Notes: generated by a model not told the origin, from the letters alone. 64,000 bases of DNA from Rhizomicrobium electricum (GCF_011762045.1 NZ_JAASQS010000004.1:1-64000), one strand, 5' to 3'; positions 53,402-63,966 are shown, counted from the stretch's first letter. Made by a program: numbers and translations.

Positions 53402-54514
53402 ATGTTGAAACTCATGGTGGCCTGCCTCTCCATGGCGGTGATGGCGGCCAGTGCCGGCGCGGCGATCACCAAGGCGCCGTTCGGCAAGACGGCGGACGGC
53501 AAGGCTGTCGACCTTTACACGCTGACCGGCAAAAACGGATTCGAGGCGAAAATCTCGACCTTCGGGGCGACGCTCGTCTCGCTCAAAGTGCCCGACAAGA
53601 ACGGCAAGCTCGCCAATGTCGTGCTCGGCTTCGATACGGTGAAGCCCTATGTCGACGGCGTGCCGTTCTACGGCGCCACCATCGGGCGCTATGGCAACCG
53701 CATCGCACTCGGCAAGTTCACGCTCGACGGCAAGCCGGTTCAGCTCACCGTCAACGACGGCCCCAACAGCCTGCACGGCGGCAAGGGTTTCGACAAGCGT
53801 CTGTGGACGGCGCAGCCGGTCGAATCGAAGCAAGGTCCCGCGCTCAAGCTGACCTATGTCAGCGCCGACGGCGAAGAGGGCTATCCCGGCCAGCTCACGG
53901 TGCACGTGACCTACGCCGTCAAGGCCGACAATTCGCTCGCCATTTCCTACGAAGCGACCACGACCAAGCCGACGGTGGTGAACCTCACCAACCACAGCTA
54001 TTTCAATCTCACCGGCGATCCCAAGAACACGATCCTGAACCACCTGTTGACGCTCAAGGCCGACCGCATCACGCCGGTCGACAAGACGCTGATCCCGACC
54101 GGCGAGCTTCGCCCGGTCAAAGGGACGCCGTTCGATTTCACCAAGGCGACCGCGATCGGCGCCCGTATCGGGGCCAATGACGAGCAGCTCAAGTTCGGCC
54201 GGGGCTACGACCATAACTGGGTGCTGACTTCGGGCGGCGGCAAGCTTGCCACCGCGGCGATCCTGGAAGACCCCACGAGCGGCCGTGTCATGGAAGTGAA
54301 GACCACCGAGCCGGGCATCCAGTTCTATTCGGGCAACTTCATGGACGGCAAACCGGCCGGCAAGGGCACTGTCTACAATCACCGCACCGGCCTGTGCCTG
54401 GAAACCCAGCACTTCCCGGATTCGCCGAACAAGCCGAAGTTCCCGTCGACCGTGCTCAAGCCCGGCCAGACCTATCACAGCGAAACCGTACTGGTGTTCC
54501 GTAACGCCAAATAA
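53402..54514 (+). CDS. galM: Aldose 1-epimerase (mutarotase), secreted
   Basis: 370 residues, with GGGG just before ATG 53402. A signal peptide ends near SAGAA. GalM signatures: FGATLVSLKVPD, ATIGRYGNRI, NSLHGGKGFD (catalytic His region), NLTNHSYFNL and the catalytic Glu in CLETQHFPDSPN. It speeds interconversion of alpha and beta anomers of sugars, here in the periplasm. Directly precedes araA and is probably for L-arabinose released by beta-L-arabinofuranosidase, which must mutarotate for uptake or isomerisation. A strong terminator separates it from araA. Confidence 0.92.
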   Translation: MLKLMVACLSMAVMAASAGAAITKAPFGKTADGKAVDLYTLTGKNGFEAKISTFGATLVSLKVPDKNGKLANVVLGFDTVKPYVDGVPFYGATIGRYGNRIALGKFTLDGKPVQLTVNDGPNSLHGGKGFDKRLWTAQPVESKQGPALKLTYVSADGEEGYPGQLTVHVTYAVKADNSLAISYEATTTKPTVVNLTNHSYFNLTGDPKNTILNHLLTLKADRITPVDKTLIPTGELRPVKGTPFDFTKATAIGARIGANDEQLKFGRGYDHNWVLTSGGGKLATAAILEDPTSGRVMEVKTTEPGIQFYSGNFMDGKPAGKGTVYNHRTGLCLETQHFPDSPNKPKFPSTVLKPGQTYHSETVLVFRNAK

Positions 54515-54543
54515 GTCCGGCGGGAAACCCGCCGCGTTATTCG

Positions 54544-54582
54544 CCGCCGCTGCGCTCCCCGTGCAGCGGCGGTTCTGTTTTT
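54544..54582 (+). terminator. Rho-independent terminator after galM
   Basis: CCGCCGCTGC (54544-54553), nine-base loop, GCAGCGGCGG (54563-54572), then TTCTGTTTTT. A smaller hairpin CGGCGGG-AAA-CCCGCCG lies at 54518-54534. Confidence 0.88.
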
Positions 54583-54723
54583 GGGGTGCCGTTCCGGGCC
54601 CCAGACCCCCCGCGTCCTGACGCCGCCACCGGGGTCGGGTGGTCAAATTGTCTGATTTTTTCCGTGCCAGTCCCCCTCGCCCTGTGATATCTCAGCGGGG
54701 CAGTTTCAGCGGAAGAATGGTCC

Positions 54724-56235
54724 ATGTCCAAGATCGCAAATTACGAACTTTGGTTTGTTACCGGCAGCCAGCATCTCTACGGGCCTGAGACCCTCAAGCA
54801 GGTTGCGGCCGACTCCGGCGAGATCGCCAAGGCGCTCGACGCCGCGCCGGCGATTCCGGTCAAAGTCGTGTTCAAGCCGGTTCTGGTGTCGCCGGATTCG
54901 GTGAGCGAACTTGTTGCGGCCGCGAACAATGCGCCGAACTGCATCGGCCTCATCACCTGGTGCCACACCTTCTCGCCCTCGAAAATGTGGATCAACGGCC
55001 TCAAGCATCTGCAGAAGCCGGCGGTCCACCTGCACACCCAGTACAATCGCGACATTCCGTGGGCGTCCATCGACATGGATTTCATGAACCTGAACCAGGC
55101 CGCGCACGGCGACCGCGAGCACGGGTTCATCTGGACGCGCCTCAGGAAGGACCGCAAGGTCGTGGTCGGCTACTGGCAGGACCCCAAGGTGCAGGAAAAG
55201 ATCGGCTCGTTCGCGCGCGCCGCACTGGCCTGGGCCGATTGGCAGGGCGCCAAGTTCGTCCGCTTCGGCGACAACATGCGCGAAGTGGCGGTGACCGACG
55301 GCGATAAGGTGTCGGCACAGTTCAAGTTCGGCTTCTCGGTCAACTATTACGCCGTCGGCGATCTGGTGAAGCGGATCGATGCCGTCAGCGAGCGCGAGAT
55401 CGACGATCTGATCGCCGAATATGCCGACGCTTATGTCCTGACGCCCGACGTGAAGAAGGGCGGCGCCCATTATGACAAGGTGCGCAACGCCGCGAAGATC
55501 GAAGCGGGCCTGCGCACGTTCCTCAAGGACGTCGGCGCCAAGGGCTACACCAACACCTTCGAAGACCTCTACGGCATGGCGCAGCTGCCGGGCATCGGCT
55601 CGCAGCGGCTGATGGCCGAAGGCTACGGCTTCGGTGCCGAAGGCGACTGGAAGACCTCCGCCCTGGTGCGTGCGGTGAAGACCATGACGACCGGCCTCAA
55701 GGGCGGCACCTCGTTCATGGAGGACTACACCTACAATCTCGATCCGGAGAACATGTGCAACCTTGCGGCGCACATGCTCGAAATCTGCCCGTCGATCGCG
55801 GCCGACAAGCCGAAGCTCGAAGTGCACAAGCTCGGCATCGGCGGCAAGGAAGATCCGGCGCGTCTGGTGTTCGATTCGGCGGCGGGCCCGGCGACGGCGG
55901 CCTCGCTGATCGATCTCGGCAACCGCTTCCGCCTGATCGTCAACGAAGTCGACGTCATCAAGGCGCCGCACGACATGCCGAAGCTGCCGGTCGCGCGGGC
56001 GATGTGGAAGTCGCGTCCCGATTTCGAGACCGCGGCGATGGCGTGGATCCTGGCGGGCGGCGCGCACCATTCGGCGTTCAGCCTGTCGGCGACGACCGAA
56101 ATGCTCGAAGACTTTGCCACCATTGCGGGCATCGAGTTCCTGGTGATCGACGCCGACACCAAGATCCGCGACTTCAAGCAGACGCTCCGCACCAACGAAG
56201 TCTATTACGCGCTCAATCAGGGTTGGGCGGTCTAG
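54724..56235 (+). CDS. araA: L-arabinose isomerase
   Basis: 503 residues, normal AraA length. [19 protein letters not shown] and [10 protein letters not shown] contain the two catalytic glutamates; AHMLEICPS and the late AHHSAFS carry the metal-binding histidines. It converts L-arabinose to L-ribulose in the cytoplasm. It opens araA-araB-araD-symporter, with no terminator among them. No AraC- or AraR-type regulator is adjacent; the promoter region (about 140 bases after the galM terminator) shows no GTATAC core. Confidence 0.96.
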   Translation: MSKIANYELWFVTGSQHLYGPETLKQVAADSGEIAKALDAAPAIPVKVVFKPVLVSPDSVSELVAAANNAPNCIGLITWCHTFSPSKMWINGLKHLQKPAVHLHTQYNRDIPWASIDMDFMNLNQAAHGDREHGFIWTRLRKDRKVVVGYWQDPKVQEKIGSFARAALAWADWQGAKFVRFGDNMREVAVTDGDKVSAQFKFGFSVNYYAVGDLVKRIDAVSEREIDDLIAEYADAYVLTPDVKKGGAHYDKVRNAAKIEAGLRTFLKDVGAKGYTNTFEDLYGMAQLPGIGSQRLMAEGYGFGAEGDWKTSALVRAVKTMTTGLKGGTSFMEDYTYNLDPENMCNLAAHMLEICPSIAADKPKLEVHKLGIGGKEDPARLVFDSAAGPATAASLIDLGNRFRLIVNEVDVIKAPHDMPKLPVARAMWKSRPDFETAAMAWILAGGAHHSAFSLSATTEMLEDFATIAGIEFLVIDADTKIRDFKQTLRTNEVYYALNQGWAV

Positions 56236-56263
56236 TCACTCTTAAAAGGTTCAGGGAAGGAAC

Positions 56264-57931
56264 ATGGGCAGTCGTTATGCGATCGGTCTCGATTACGGGA
56301 CCAATTCCGTTCGTGCGCTTATCGTCGACGTGGCGGACGGCCGCGAAATCGCCGCCGCGATCTGGACCTACGCGCACGGCCATACGGGCGTCGTGTTGGG
56401 CAAGGATCCCAATCTGGCGCGCCAGCATCCGGCCGATTATCTGAAGGGCGCCGAGGTCACGATCCTCGAAGCGCTCGCCACGGCGGCGCGGGACGTGCCC
56501 GGTTTCAAGTCCGAAGAGGTCGTCGGTATCGGCGTTGACACCACCGGCTCGACGCCGATGCCGGTCGATGCCGACGGCATTCCCCTGGCCCTCGATCCGA
56601 AGTGGAGCGAGAATCCGAACGCGCTGGCGTGGCTGTGGAAGGACCACACCGGCTGGGCGGAAGCGGCCGAGATCACCAAGCTGGCCGCCGACATGCGTCC
56701 GCAATACCTCGCCAAGATCGGCGGGGTTTATTCGTCGGAATGGTTCTATTCCAAGATCCTGCGCTGCCTGCGGGTGGCGCCGGAGGTGTTCGATGCCGCC
56801 TATTCGTGGATCGAACTCGCCGACTTCGTGCCGGGCGCGCTGTCGGGCACGCTGGCGCCGGGCAAGTTTACCGCCGGCATCTGCGCCGCCGGTCACAAGG
56901 CAATGTACAATGCCGCCTGGGGCGGCTACCCGGACAAGGAATTCCTCGGCAAGCTCGATCCCAAGCTGGCGGCGCTGCGCGATCGTCTGACGCCGCGGGT
57001 GAAGGACGTCAGTGCCGCCGTCGGTGGCCTTTGCGAAGAATGGGCCAAGAAGACCGGTCTTTCGGCGGGCATCCCGATTGCGGTCGGCGCCTTCGACTGC
57101 CATCTCGGGGCCATCGGCGCCGGCGTCAAGCCGGGCGTGCTGGTCAAGGTGCTCGGCACGTCCACCTGCGATATCTCGGTGCAGCCGAATACGGTCAAGC
57201 TGGCCGACGTTCCCGGCGTCTGCGGTATCGTCGACGGCAGCGTGCTGCCGGGCTATTTCGGCCTCGAAGCGGGCCAGTCGGCGGTCGGCGACATCTTCAA
57301 CTGGTTCGTCGAATACGTGAAGCCGACCGGGCTTGGCCATGTCGAACTGACCGAAGAGGCCGCCAAGATGAAGCCGGGCGCCTCCGGCCTCGTCGCCCTC
57401 GACTGGAACAACGGCAACCGCACGGTTCTGGTCGACCAGCGCCTGACCGGCCTGCTGATCGGACACACGCTCTACACCACCCCGGCCGAGATCTATCGCG
57501 CCCTGGTGGAAGCGACCGCGTTCGGGGCGCTCACGATCATCAACCGGTTCGAGGAATACGGCGTCAAAATTGACGAGGTGGTCAATTGCGGCGGCATCGC
57601 CGAGAAGAACGCTTTCATCATGCAACTTTACGCCGACGTCACCGGCCGCCCGATGAAAGTGTCGCGCTCGGCCCAGACTCCGGCCCTCGGCTCCGCCGTC
57701 GCCGCCGCGGTGGTGGCCGGTGTGTACAAGGACTTTGCCGGCGCCCAGGCCGCCATGACCGGGCTCAAGGACAAGGTGTATCAGCCCGATCCGGCTGCGC
57801 ATGCGATTTATTCCGAGCTTTATGCCGTCTACCGGACACTGCATGACGCATTTGGCACCGCGGCCTGGCAGGGTAATCTCGCCGACGTCATGAAGCGGCT
57901 GATCGACATCCGCGAGCGGACGAGGGCCTGA
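56264..57931 (+). CDS. araB: Ribulokinase
   Basis: 555 residues, FGGY carbohydrate kinase. [15 protein letters not shown] is the N-terminal ATP phosphate loop; [12 protein letters not shown] and [13 protein letters not shown] are substrate-domain signatures, and NCGGIAEKN is the second ATP motif. It phosphorylates L-ribulose to L-ribulose 5-phosphate. GGGAAGGAAC precedes the ATG. Its stop overlaps araD by one base (TGATG). Confidence 0.95.
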   Translation: MGSRYAIGLDYGTNSVRALIVDVADGREIAAAIWTYAHGHTGVVLGKDPNLARQHPADYLKGAEVTILEALATAARDVPGFKSEEVVGIGVDTTGSTPMPVDADGIPLALDPKWSENPNALAWLWKDHTGWAEAAEITKLAADMRPQYLAKIGGVYSSEWFYSKILRCLRVAPEVFDAAYSWIELADFVPGALSGTLAPGKFTAGICAAGHKAMYNAAWGGYPDKEFLGKLDPKLAALRDRLTPRVKDVSAAVGGLCEEWAKKTGLSAGIPIAVGAFDCHLGAIGAGVKPGVLVKVLGTSTCDISVQPNTVKLADVPGVCGIVDGSVLPGYFGLEAGQSAVGDIFNWFVEYVKPTGLGHVELTEEAAKMKPGASGLVALDWNNGNRTVLVDQRLTGLLIGHTLYTTPAEIYRALVEATAFGALTIINRFEEYGVKIDEVVNCGGIAEKNAFIMQLYADVTGRPMKVSRSAQTPALGSAVAAAVVAGVYKDFAGAQAAMTGLKDKVYQPDPAAHAIYSELYAVYRTLHDAFGTAAWQGNLADVMKRLIDIRERTRA

Positions 57932-58623
57932 TGCTCGAGGCATTGAAAGAGGAAGTCTGCAAGGCCAATCTCGACCTTGTAACGGAAGGTCTCGTCATCC
58001 AGACCTTCGGCAATGTCAGTGGCATCGACCGCGCCAGCGGGCTGGTGGTGATCAAGCCGTCGGGCGTACCGTACGACGGCATGAAGCCGGAACACATGGT
58101 CGTGGTGGAACTGGAAACCGGCAAGGTGGTGGAGAGCAATTTGCGTCCCTCGTCGGACACCGCCACCCATCTGGTGCTCTACCGGGCTTTCAAGGACGTG
58201 GGCGGCATCGTCCACACCCACAGCCTCTATGCCACCGCCTGGGCCCAGGCCAAGCGTGCGATTCCGGCGATGGGCACCACCCATGCCGATTACTGGCACG
58301 GCGAGGTCCCTTGCACCCGGCTGATGACCAACGACGAAATCACGTCCGAATACGAAGCCAATACCGGCGAAGTGATTGTTGAGACCTTCGACGGGATCGA
58401 TCCGCTGCACAAACCGGCGGTGGTGGTGGCCAGTCACGGCCCGTTCGCGTGGGGTAAGGACGCGCACGATGCCGTGCATAACGCGGTGATCCTGGAATAC
58501 CTGGCGCATCTGGCCAGCGAAACCTTGAAGATCAATCCGGCCACCGGTTCGATGCAGGGTGTGCTGCTCGACAAGCATTTCCTGCGCAAGCACGGGCCCA
58601 AGGCCTATTACGGGCAAAAATAA
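57931..58623 (+). CDS. araD: L-ribulose-5-phosphate 4-epimerase
   Basis: 230 residues, class II aldolase fold. Zinc histidines are in [16 protein letters not shown] and the third in [20 protein letters not shown] is the phosphate loop. It produces D-xylulose 5-phosphate for the pentose phosphate pathway, completing the araBAD route. Confidence 0.95.
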   Translation: MLEALKEEVCKANLDLVTEGLVIQTFGNVSGIDRASGLVVIKPSGVPYDGMKPEHMVVVELETGKVVESNLRPSSDTATHLVLYRAFKDVGGIVHTHSLYATAWAQAKRAIPAMGTTHADYWHGEVPCTRLMTNDEITSEYEANTGEVIVETFDGIDPLHKPAVVVASHGPFAWGKDAHDAVHNAVILEYLAHLASETLKINPATGSMQGVLLDKHFLRKHGPKAYYGQK

Positions 58624-58644
58624 AACAAGGGGGAGTAAACGTTC

Positions 58645-60408
58645 ATGAGTGCCCAGGTATCAGTATTCAACGCGCTGGACTGGTGGATCGTTGCCGCCTT
58701 TGTCTTCGCCATGGCGATCGTGGTCGTCATGTCGATGATGAAGAAGAACGAGTCCGGCAAGGACTACTTCCTGTCCGGCCGCGATTCGAACTGGCTGCAG
58801 ATCGGTACATCGATCTTCTCGTCCAATATCGGGTCCGAGCATCTCGTCGGTCTCGCCGGCGCCGGTTTTGCCACCGGCATGGCGATGGCCCATTGGGAAA
58901 TGCACGGCTGGCTCATCCTGATCCTGGGCTGGGTATTCGTACCCCTCTATGACCGGATGAAGGTCTTCACCATGCCGGAGTTCCTCGAACTGCGCTTCAG
59001 CCGCGGTTCGCGCAACCTCCTCAGCCTGTTGACGATGGCCTCGCTGGTTCTGACCAAGATCGCCGCCACCATCTATGCCGGCGACGTGGTTGTCCGCACG
59101 CTGCTCGGCATCGACAGCGTGAACATCTTCGGTTTCCAGGTCGACGTGTTCTGGGCGATCGCCCTCGGTCTCGCCTTCACCACCGGCCTTTACACGGTGC
59201 TCGGCGGCCTGCGCGTGATCATGTACACCGCCGTGCTGCAGACCCCGGTCCTGATTTTCGGTTCGGTGGCCATTCTGTTCATCGGTCTGCAGGAACTCGG
59301 CCACGGCAATCTGATCGCCGGCTGGCACCAGATGGTGGTCTCGGCGGGCGACAACATTCACCTCATCCGCGCCCACAACGATCCGGAATGGTCGTGGATG
59401 GCAGTGCTGCCGGGCTCGGCGATCATCGGTTTCTGGTACTGGTGTACCGACCAATACATCGTTCAGCGCGTTCTGGCCGGCCGCAATCAGCAGGAATCGC
59501 GCCGCGGCACGATTCTCGCCGGCTTCCTGAAGCTCACGCCGGTGTTCATCTTCCTGGTTCCCGGCATGATCGCCTTCGCGCTGGTCAACACCCATGCTCC
59601 GAACTTCCACACCCCGAACGGCGATGCCGCCTATACCTCGCTGGTGGCGCAGATCCTGCCGCACGGCGTGCGCGGCTTCGTGGCGTGCGGCATGATCGTG
59701 GCGCTGATGGCCTCGCTGGCCTCGAAGTTCAACGCCTCGGCAACGCTGTTCACGATGGACTTCTATCGTGAGTGGCGTCCCAACGCGTCGGGCCGTGAGG
59801 AAGTGGCCACGGGCCGTATCGCCACCGGCGTGATCGTGATCCTCGGCATCCTGTGGGTGCTGGTGATCAAGATGCTGTCGTCGAACCTGTACGAATACCT
59901 GCAGAACGTGCAGAGCTATCTGTCGCCGGCCATCGTGGTGCTGTTCATCGCCGGTGTGTTCTGGAAGCGCGCCACCGCTCCGGCGGCCTTCTGGTCGTTC
60001 CTGGTGGGCATCATTGGCGGCTTCGCCCGCCTGGCGGCCGACATCATCATGAAGGGCCACAAGGCCGATGTGGCGGCCTGGAAGCAGCAGCTGTTCCACA
60101 ACCAGATCACCCAGGATCAGTACAACGCCCTGATCGCGCCGCTGAAGGCGCAGTACGGCCTGATCTTCGACATCTGGCACATCAACTGGCTGTTCTGGTG
60201 TCAGACCCTGCTGGTCACGTCCGCGATTTTGATGGTCGTCATCAGCCTTCTGACCAAGGCGCCGGATGCGGGCAAACTCAAGTATTCCTGGTACGGCGCA
60301 TCGGCGGAGGAAAAGGCCGTCACCCGCGCCAGCTGGAACGCTTGGGACGTGGTGCTCAGCCTGATCGTCGTTGCGATCATCATCTCGTTCTACGTCACGT
60401 TCTTCTGA
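58645..60408 (+). CDS. Sodium/sugar symporter (SSS family)
   Basis: 587 residues, about 14 transmembrane helices; GGGGGAG precedes the ATG. The SSS signature GLYTVLGGLRVIMYTAVLQT and the early GRDSNWLQIGTSIFSSNIGS are characteristic of SglT-like sugar transporters. It probably takes up L-arabinose, driven by sodium, given its position at the end of the ara operon. A terminator follows at once. Confidence 0.9.
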   Translation: MSAQVSVFNALDWWIVAAFVFAMAIVVVMSMMKKNESGKDYFLSGRDSNWLQIGTSIFSSNIGSEHLVGLAGAGFATGMAMAHWEMHGWLILILGWVFVPLYDRMKVFTMPEFLELRFSRGSRNLLSLLTMASLVLTKIAATIYAGDVVVRTLLGIDSVNIFGFQVDVFWAIALGLAFTTGLYTVLGGLRVIMYTAVLQTPVLIFGSVAILFIGLQELGHGNLIAGWHQMVVSAGDNIHLIRAHNDPEWSWMAVLPGSAIIGFWYWCTDQYIVQRVLAGRNQQESRRGTILAGFLKLTPVFIFLVPGMIAFALVNTHAPNFHTPNGDAAYTSLVAQILPHGVRGFVACGMIVALMASLASKFNASATLFTMDFYREWRPNASGREEVATGRIATGVIVILGILWVLVIKMLSSNLYEYLQNVQSYLSPAIVVLFIAGVFWKRATAPAAFWSFLVGIIGGFARLAADIIMKGHKADVAAWKQQLFHNQITQDQYNALIAPLKAQYGLIFDIWHINWLFWCQTLLVTSAILMVVISLLTKAPDAGKLKYSWYGASAEEKAVTRASWNAWDVVLSLIVVAIIISFYVTFF

Positions 60409-60432
60409 TCGGAACGACCGTTACCGTATCGA

Positions 60433-60466
60433 ACACCCCGGCCCGCAAGGCCGGGGTGTTTCGTTT
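60433..60466 (+). terminator. Rho-independent terminator after the ara operon
   Basis: ACACCCCGGCC (60433-60443), loop CGCAA, GGCCGGGGTGT (60449-60459), then TTCGTTT. Eleven-base perfect stem. Confidence 0.9.
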
Positions 60467-60475
60467 CGGGGGATA

Positions 60476-61849
60476 CTAGAGCGGCAGGCGGATGCTGGCC
60501 CGAAGGCCGCCTTGCGGACTGTCGGACAGGATCAGGTCGCCGCCGTGGGCGCGGGCGATGTCGCGCGCGATGGAAAGGCCGAGGCCGACGCCGCCGACTT
60601 GCAGATTGCGGCCTTCGTCGAGGCGGCGGAACGGGCGGAACGCCTCTTCGCGCAGTTCGGGCGCAATGCCGGGGCCGTCGTCGTCGACGTGGATTTGCGC
60701 AAAACGTGCTTCGAGGTCCAGCGAGACCGTGGCGCACGTGCCGTGCTTGAGCGCGTTGTCGATCAGGTTGGTGACGCAGCGGCGCAAGCCGTTCTTCTTC
60801 ACCGACAGAAGGACACCTTCCGGCACCTGCAACGCCAGTTCGCCTTGCCGCGCCCGCCGGGCGGCTTCCGCGGCATCGCGCACCAGGGCGCCGAGATCGG
60901 TGAGCTCGCTCTTTTCGCCGCCTTCGCCACGGGCAAAGGCGAGATAGTCGTTGAGCATGCTTTCCATCTCGGCGATGTCGGACGACAGGGCGTCCACGTC
61001 GGGCGAGGGCGCCATCATCGCAAGTTGCAGGCGAATGCGCGTCAGCGGCGTTTTGAGGTCGTGGCTGACGCCCGCTAGCATCTCGGTACGCTGCTGGACG
61101 TGACGGTTGATGCGCTCGCGCATGGTGAGGAACGCCTGGGCGGCGCGGCGCACTTCGGTCGCGCCATACGGCTTGAAATCGGGCACGTCGCGGCCTTTGC
61201 CGAAGGCGTCGGCGGCGCGCGCCAGCCGTTCGATCGGACGTACCTGATTGCGCAGGAACAGGATCGCCACCGTGAGCAGGATCAGCGAGGAGATCAGCAT
61301 CAAAACGATGAAAAGGTCCGGGCTCGAGACCGTGATGCGGTCGCGCGGTACCACCGCCCTGAGCACGCCGTCGTGGACCTCGACGCTGATGAGGAATTTC
61401 TGGCGGCCGTCGAGGGTGGCGGTCGTGAAGTGGCGTTTTTCGCCGATCTGCTGGGCGATGACTTCGTCGAGCGCCTTGTCGATGGTGCGGCTGTGCCGGC
61501 GCGCCGGCGGCGGAATATGGACGCCGGGCTCGAACCGCAGTTCGTAGCGCAAGTGCCGCGCCGCCAGGGCCCGCATCTGTTCGCGCAAGGGACTCGCGTA
61601 GGTGTCCTCTTGGGCGATCAGAAGGGCGATGTCGGAAGCGGCGGCGCGCGCCATGCGCCGCGTGGTGGTGTCGAGATCGCGTTCGAAGAACACGTAGGAC
61701 ACGATCGCCTGCAGGATCACCATCGGCGCTACGATGATGATAAGCGAGCGCGGGAAGAGGCCTCGCGGCATCACCCGTTTCATCAGGCGGCCGGGTCTCA
61801 GTTGCGACCAGGAAAATGGCTTATCCGACGCGATCGGGTACGAGGACAT
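60476..61849 (-). CDS. EnvZ-like sensor histidine kinase
   Basis: 457 residues. Transmembrane helix 1 (about 37-56), periplasmic domain (about 57-185), helix 2 (about 186-206), HAMP (RNQVRPIERLARAADAFGKG), HisKA with the phospho-His in GVSHDLKTPLTRIR and an ATPase domain (GVGLGLSIARDIARAHGG). The start overlaps the response regulator by 29 bases, so they are coupled. The layout matches EnvZ; what it senses is unknown. Confidence 0.92.
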   Translation of the reverse strand: MSSYPIASDKPFSWSQLRPGRLMKRVMPRGLFPRSLIIIVAPMVILQAIVSYVFFERDLDTTTRRMARAAASDIALLIAQEDTYASPLREQMRALAARHLRYELRFEPGVHIPPPARRHSRTIDKALDEVIAQQIGEKRHFTTATLDGRQKFLISVEVHDGVLRAVVPRDRITVSSPDLFIVLMLISSLILLTVAILFLRNQVRPIERLARAADAFGKGRDVPDFKPYGATEVRRAAQAFLTMRERINRHVQQRTEMLAGVSHDLKTPLTRIRLQLAMMAPSPDVDALSSDIAEMESMLNDYLAFARGEGGEKSELTDLGALVRDAAEAARRARQGELALQVPEGVLLSVKKNGLRRCVTNLIDNALKHGTCATVSLDLEARFAQIHVDDDGPGIAPELREEAFRPFRRLDEGRNLQVGGVGLGLSIARDIARAHGGDLILSDSPQGGLRASIRLPL

Positions 61850-62519
61850 AACCCACGCCTCTCACGGTCTGAAGGTACAGCGGCAGCTTGGGGTCTTCTT
61901 CGATCTTCTTCCTGAGCCGCGTCACCTGCACGTCGATCGAACGCTCCAACGCGACGCCGAGACGGGAACAGAGATCGGAGCGGCTGAAGCTGCGTCCGGC
62001 ATTGGCGGCGAACAGTTGCAGCAGGGCGTTTTCGGAACTGGTCAGCTTGACCGGCTTGCCCTTCCTGCGGAGCTGTTTGCGTTCGGGATCGTAGACGCAG
62101 TCGCCCATATGGACTTCGCCGGTGGCGGTTCGGGCGGGCGGCGCGGCGCGGCGGAGCAGCGAGCCGATGCGGAGCAAGAGTTCGCGCGGTTCGAACGGCT
62201 TGGTCAGATAGTCGTCGGCACCTTTTTCGAGGCCGGTAATGCGATCCTCGGCTTCGCTCTTGGCGGTCAGCATCAGGATCGGAATGTCCGAGGAGGAGCG
62301 CACGCTGGCGGCCAGTTCGAAGCCGGATTCGCCCGGCATCATCACGTCGAGCACCAGAAGATCGAACGCCATCGACTTCATCAGGCTGCGGGCGTCGGCG
62401 GCATTGGCGGCGGCGCTGACGCGGAATCCGTTGGTCGAAAGATACTTCTGCAGCAACGCGCGCAAACGCTCGTCGTCGTCGACGACCAGAAGGTGGGGAT
62501 CTTGAACAGTGCCATTCAT
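61821..62519 (-). CDS. OmpR-like response regulator
   Basis: 232 residues from ATG 62519, with GGAGG six bases or so upstream; an ATG at 62534 would start before that site. Receiver domain (VVDDDERLRALLQKYL, phospho-Asp in LLVLDVMMPGESGF, Lys in YLTKPF) and an OmpR-type winged helix (SSENALLQLFAANAGRSFSRSDL, and RSIDVQVTRLRKKIEEDP). Its ATG overlaps the upstream MarR stop (ATGA). Confidence 0.93.
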   Translation of the reverse strand: MNGTVQDPHLLVVDDDERLRALLQKYLSTNGFRVSAAANAADARSLMKSMAFDLLVLDVMMPGESGFELAASVRSSSDIPILMLTAKSEAEDRITGLEKGADDYLTKPFEPRELLLRIGSLLRRAAPPARTATGEVHMGDCVYDPERKQLRRKGKPVKLTSSENALLQLFAANAGRSFSRSDLCSRLGVALERSIDVQVTRLRKKIEEDPKLPLYLQTVRGVGYVLVPDRVG

Positions 62520-63010
62520 GGATTTTTCCTCCATCGCACGGGATCGCCGGCGATGCCGATCAAAACTTTGCGATAACCGCCTACGGCGTCCTGCCCCGCG
62601 GCGCGGAACGCGGCGGCAAGGATCGGGCGCTGCGCATTCCAGACCGCCTCGGCAAGCGCCATCCCCGCCGGCGTGAGCTGCAAGGAGCGGGTACGACGAT
62701 CCTGCATACCTGTCTTGCGTTCCACGAAACCGCCATTCAACAGGTCGCTCATCACCCGATTGAGGCTCTGTTTGGTGATCTTGAGGAAGCCGAGCAATTC
62801 GGCGACGGAAAGACCTGGATTGCGCGCAATGAAATGCAAAGCCCTGGCGTGGGCGCGTCCTAAACCTGCTGCCGCAAGGACGCTGGCGCTTTTGCCGGCG
62901 ACATCGCGCGCGGCGATGAACAGCAAATCGAGTCCTTGCTTTAGCGCCTCATCGCTAAGGTATAATGCGCGAGTATCGGGAGGGGCGCCGCCCCTCGTTA
63001 CGTCAGACAT
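62516..63010 (-). CDS. MarR-family transcriptional regulator
   Basis: 164 residues. Winged helix: ARALHFIARNPGLSVAELLGFL, then KITKQSLNRVMSDLLNGGFVERK and the wing DRRTRSLQLTPAGMAL. It is the first gene of the operon marR-ompR-envZ and is divergent from ilvE by about 59 bases. A GTCAG-N5-CTGAC repeat lies over its start, which suggests autoregulation. Ligand unknown. Confidence 0.92.
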   Translation of the reverse strand: MSDVTRGGAPPDTRALYLSDEALKQGLDLLFIAARDVAGKSASVLAAAGLGRAHARALHFIARNPGLSVAELLGFLKITKQSLNRVMSDLLNGGFVERKTGMQDRRTRSLQLTPAGMALAEAVWNAQRPILAAAFRAAGQDAVGGYRKVLIGIAGDPVRWRKNP

Positions 63011-63016
63011 GCTGAC
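63002..63016. promoter_or_regulatory. Inverted repeat GTCAGACATGCTGAC at the marR start
   Basis: Arms GTCAG and CTGAC are separated by five bases and overlap the marR start codon at 63010. A candidate MarR site that could also affect the divergent ilvE promoter. Confidence 0.45.
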
Positions 63017-63069
63017 ATAAATAGGCCCCGCTTGGCGTCAAGGCAAGGCCGAAGGAAAGGAAACAATAA

Positions 63070-63966
63070 ATGGCCGATGTGATCCCCTTTGACATGCGCG
63101 ACGGTTCGCTGTGGTTCGACGGCAAGCTGATTCCGTGGAAGGACGCCAAGGTCCACGTGCTGACGCACGGCCTGCACTACGCGTCCTGCGTATTCGAAGG
63201 CGAGCGGATGTATTCGGGCCGCATCTACAAGCTCAAGGAGCATACCGAGCGCCTGTTCGAGAGCGCCCGCATCCTCGGCATCAAGATTCCCTACGCCATC
63301 GACGAGATCAACAAGGCCTGCATGGAAGCCTGCGAAGTACAAGGCTACACCGATGCGTATGTCCGCCCCGTGGTGTGGCGCGGCTCGGAAATGATGGCCG
63401 TCTCGGCGCAGAAGACCAAGACCCACGTCGCGGTCGCCACTTGGTCGTGGCCGTCCTATTTCGATCCCGAGACCAAGATGAAGGGCATCCGCCTCGACAT
63501 CTCGCAGTGGAAGCGTCCGGCGCCGGATACCGCGCCGACCGCCGCCAAGGCTGCCGGTCTCTACATGATCTGCACCATGTCGAAGCACGCCGCCGAGGAC
63601 AAAGGCTATACCGACGCGTTGATGCTGGACTATCGCGGCTACGTCGCCGAGGCGACCGGCGCCAATATCGTCTTCGTGCAGGACGGCGTTCTGCACACGC
63701 CGAAGCCGGACTGCTTCCTCGATGGCATCACCCGGCGCTCGGTCGAGGCATTGGCGCGCATCCGCCAGCTCAAGGTCGTCGAACGCCATATCAAGCCGGA
63801 AGAAATGGCCGGTTTCTCCGAAGCGTTCCTGTGCGGTACGGCAGCCGAAGTCACCCCGGTGGCCGAGATCGGCCCCTACACGTTCAAGCCGGGCGAAATC
63901 TCGCGCATGCTGCTGACCGATTATCTCGCCGACGTTCAGCGCGAGAAGTCGGTGGTGGAACTCTAG
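63070..63966 (+). CDS. ilvE: Branched-chain amino acid aminotransferase
   Basis: 298 residues, fold type IV PLP enzyme; GGAAAGGAAAC precedes ATG 63070. HGLHYASCVFEGERMY, RPVVWRGSEM and DYRGYVAEATGANIVFVQDG are family signatures, and GITRRSVEALA is the C-terminal motif. It makes Leu, Ile and Val from their keto acids. Nothing recognisable follows in the last 34 bases. Confidence 0.95.
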   Translation: MADVIPFDMRDGSLWFDGKLIPWKDAKVHVLTHGLHYASCVFEGERMYSGRIYKLKEHTERLFESARILGIKIPYAIDEINKACMEACEVQGYTDAYVRPVVWRGSEMMAVSAQKTKTHVAVATWSWPSYFDPETKMKGIRLDISQWKRPAPDTAPTAAKAAGLYMICTMSKHAAEDKGYTDALMLDYRGYVAEATGANIVFVQDGVLHTPKPDCFLDGITRRSVEALARIRQLKVVERHIKPEEMAGFSEAFLCGTAAEVTPVAEIGPYTFKPGEISRMLLTDYLADVQREKSVVEL

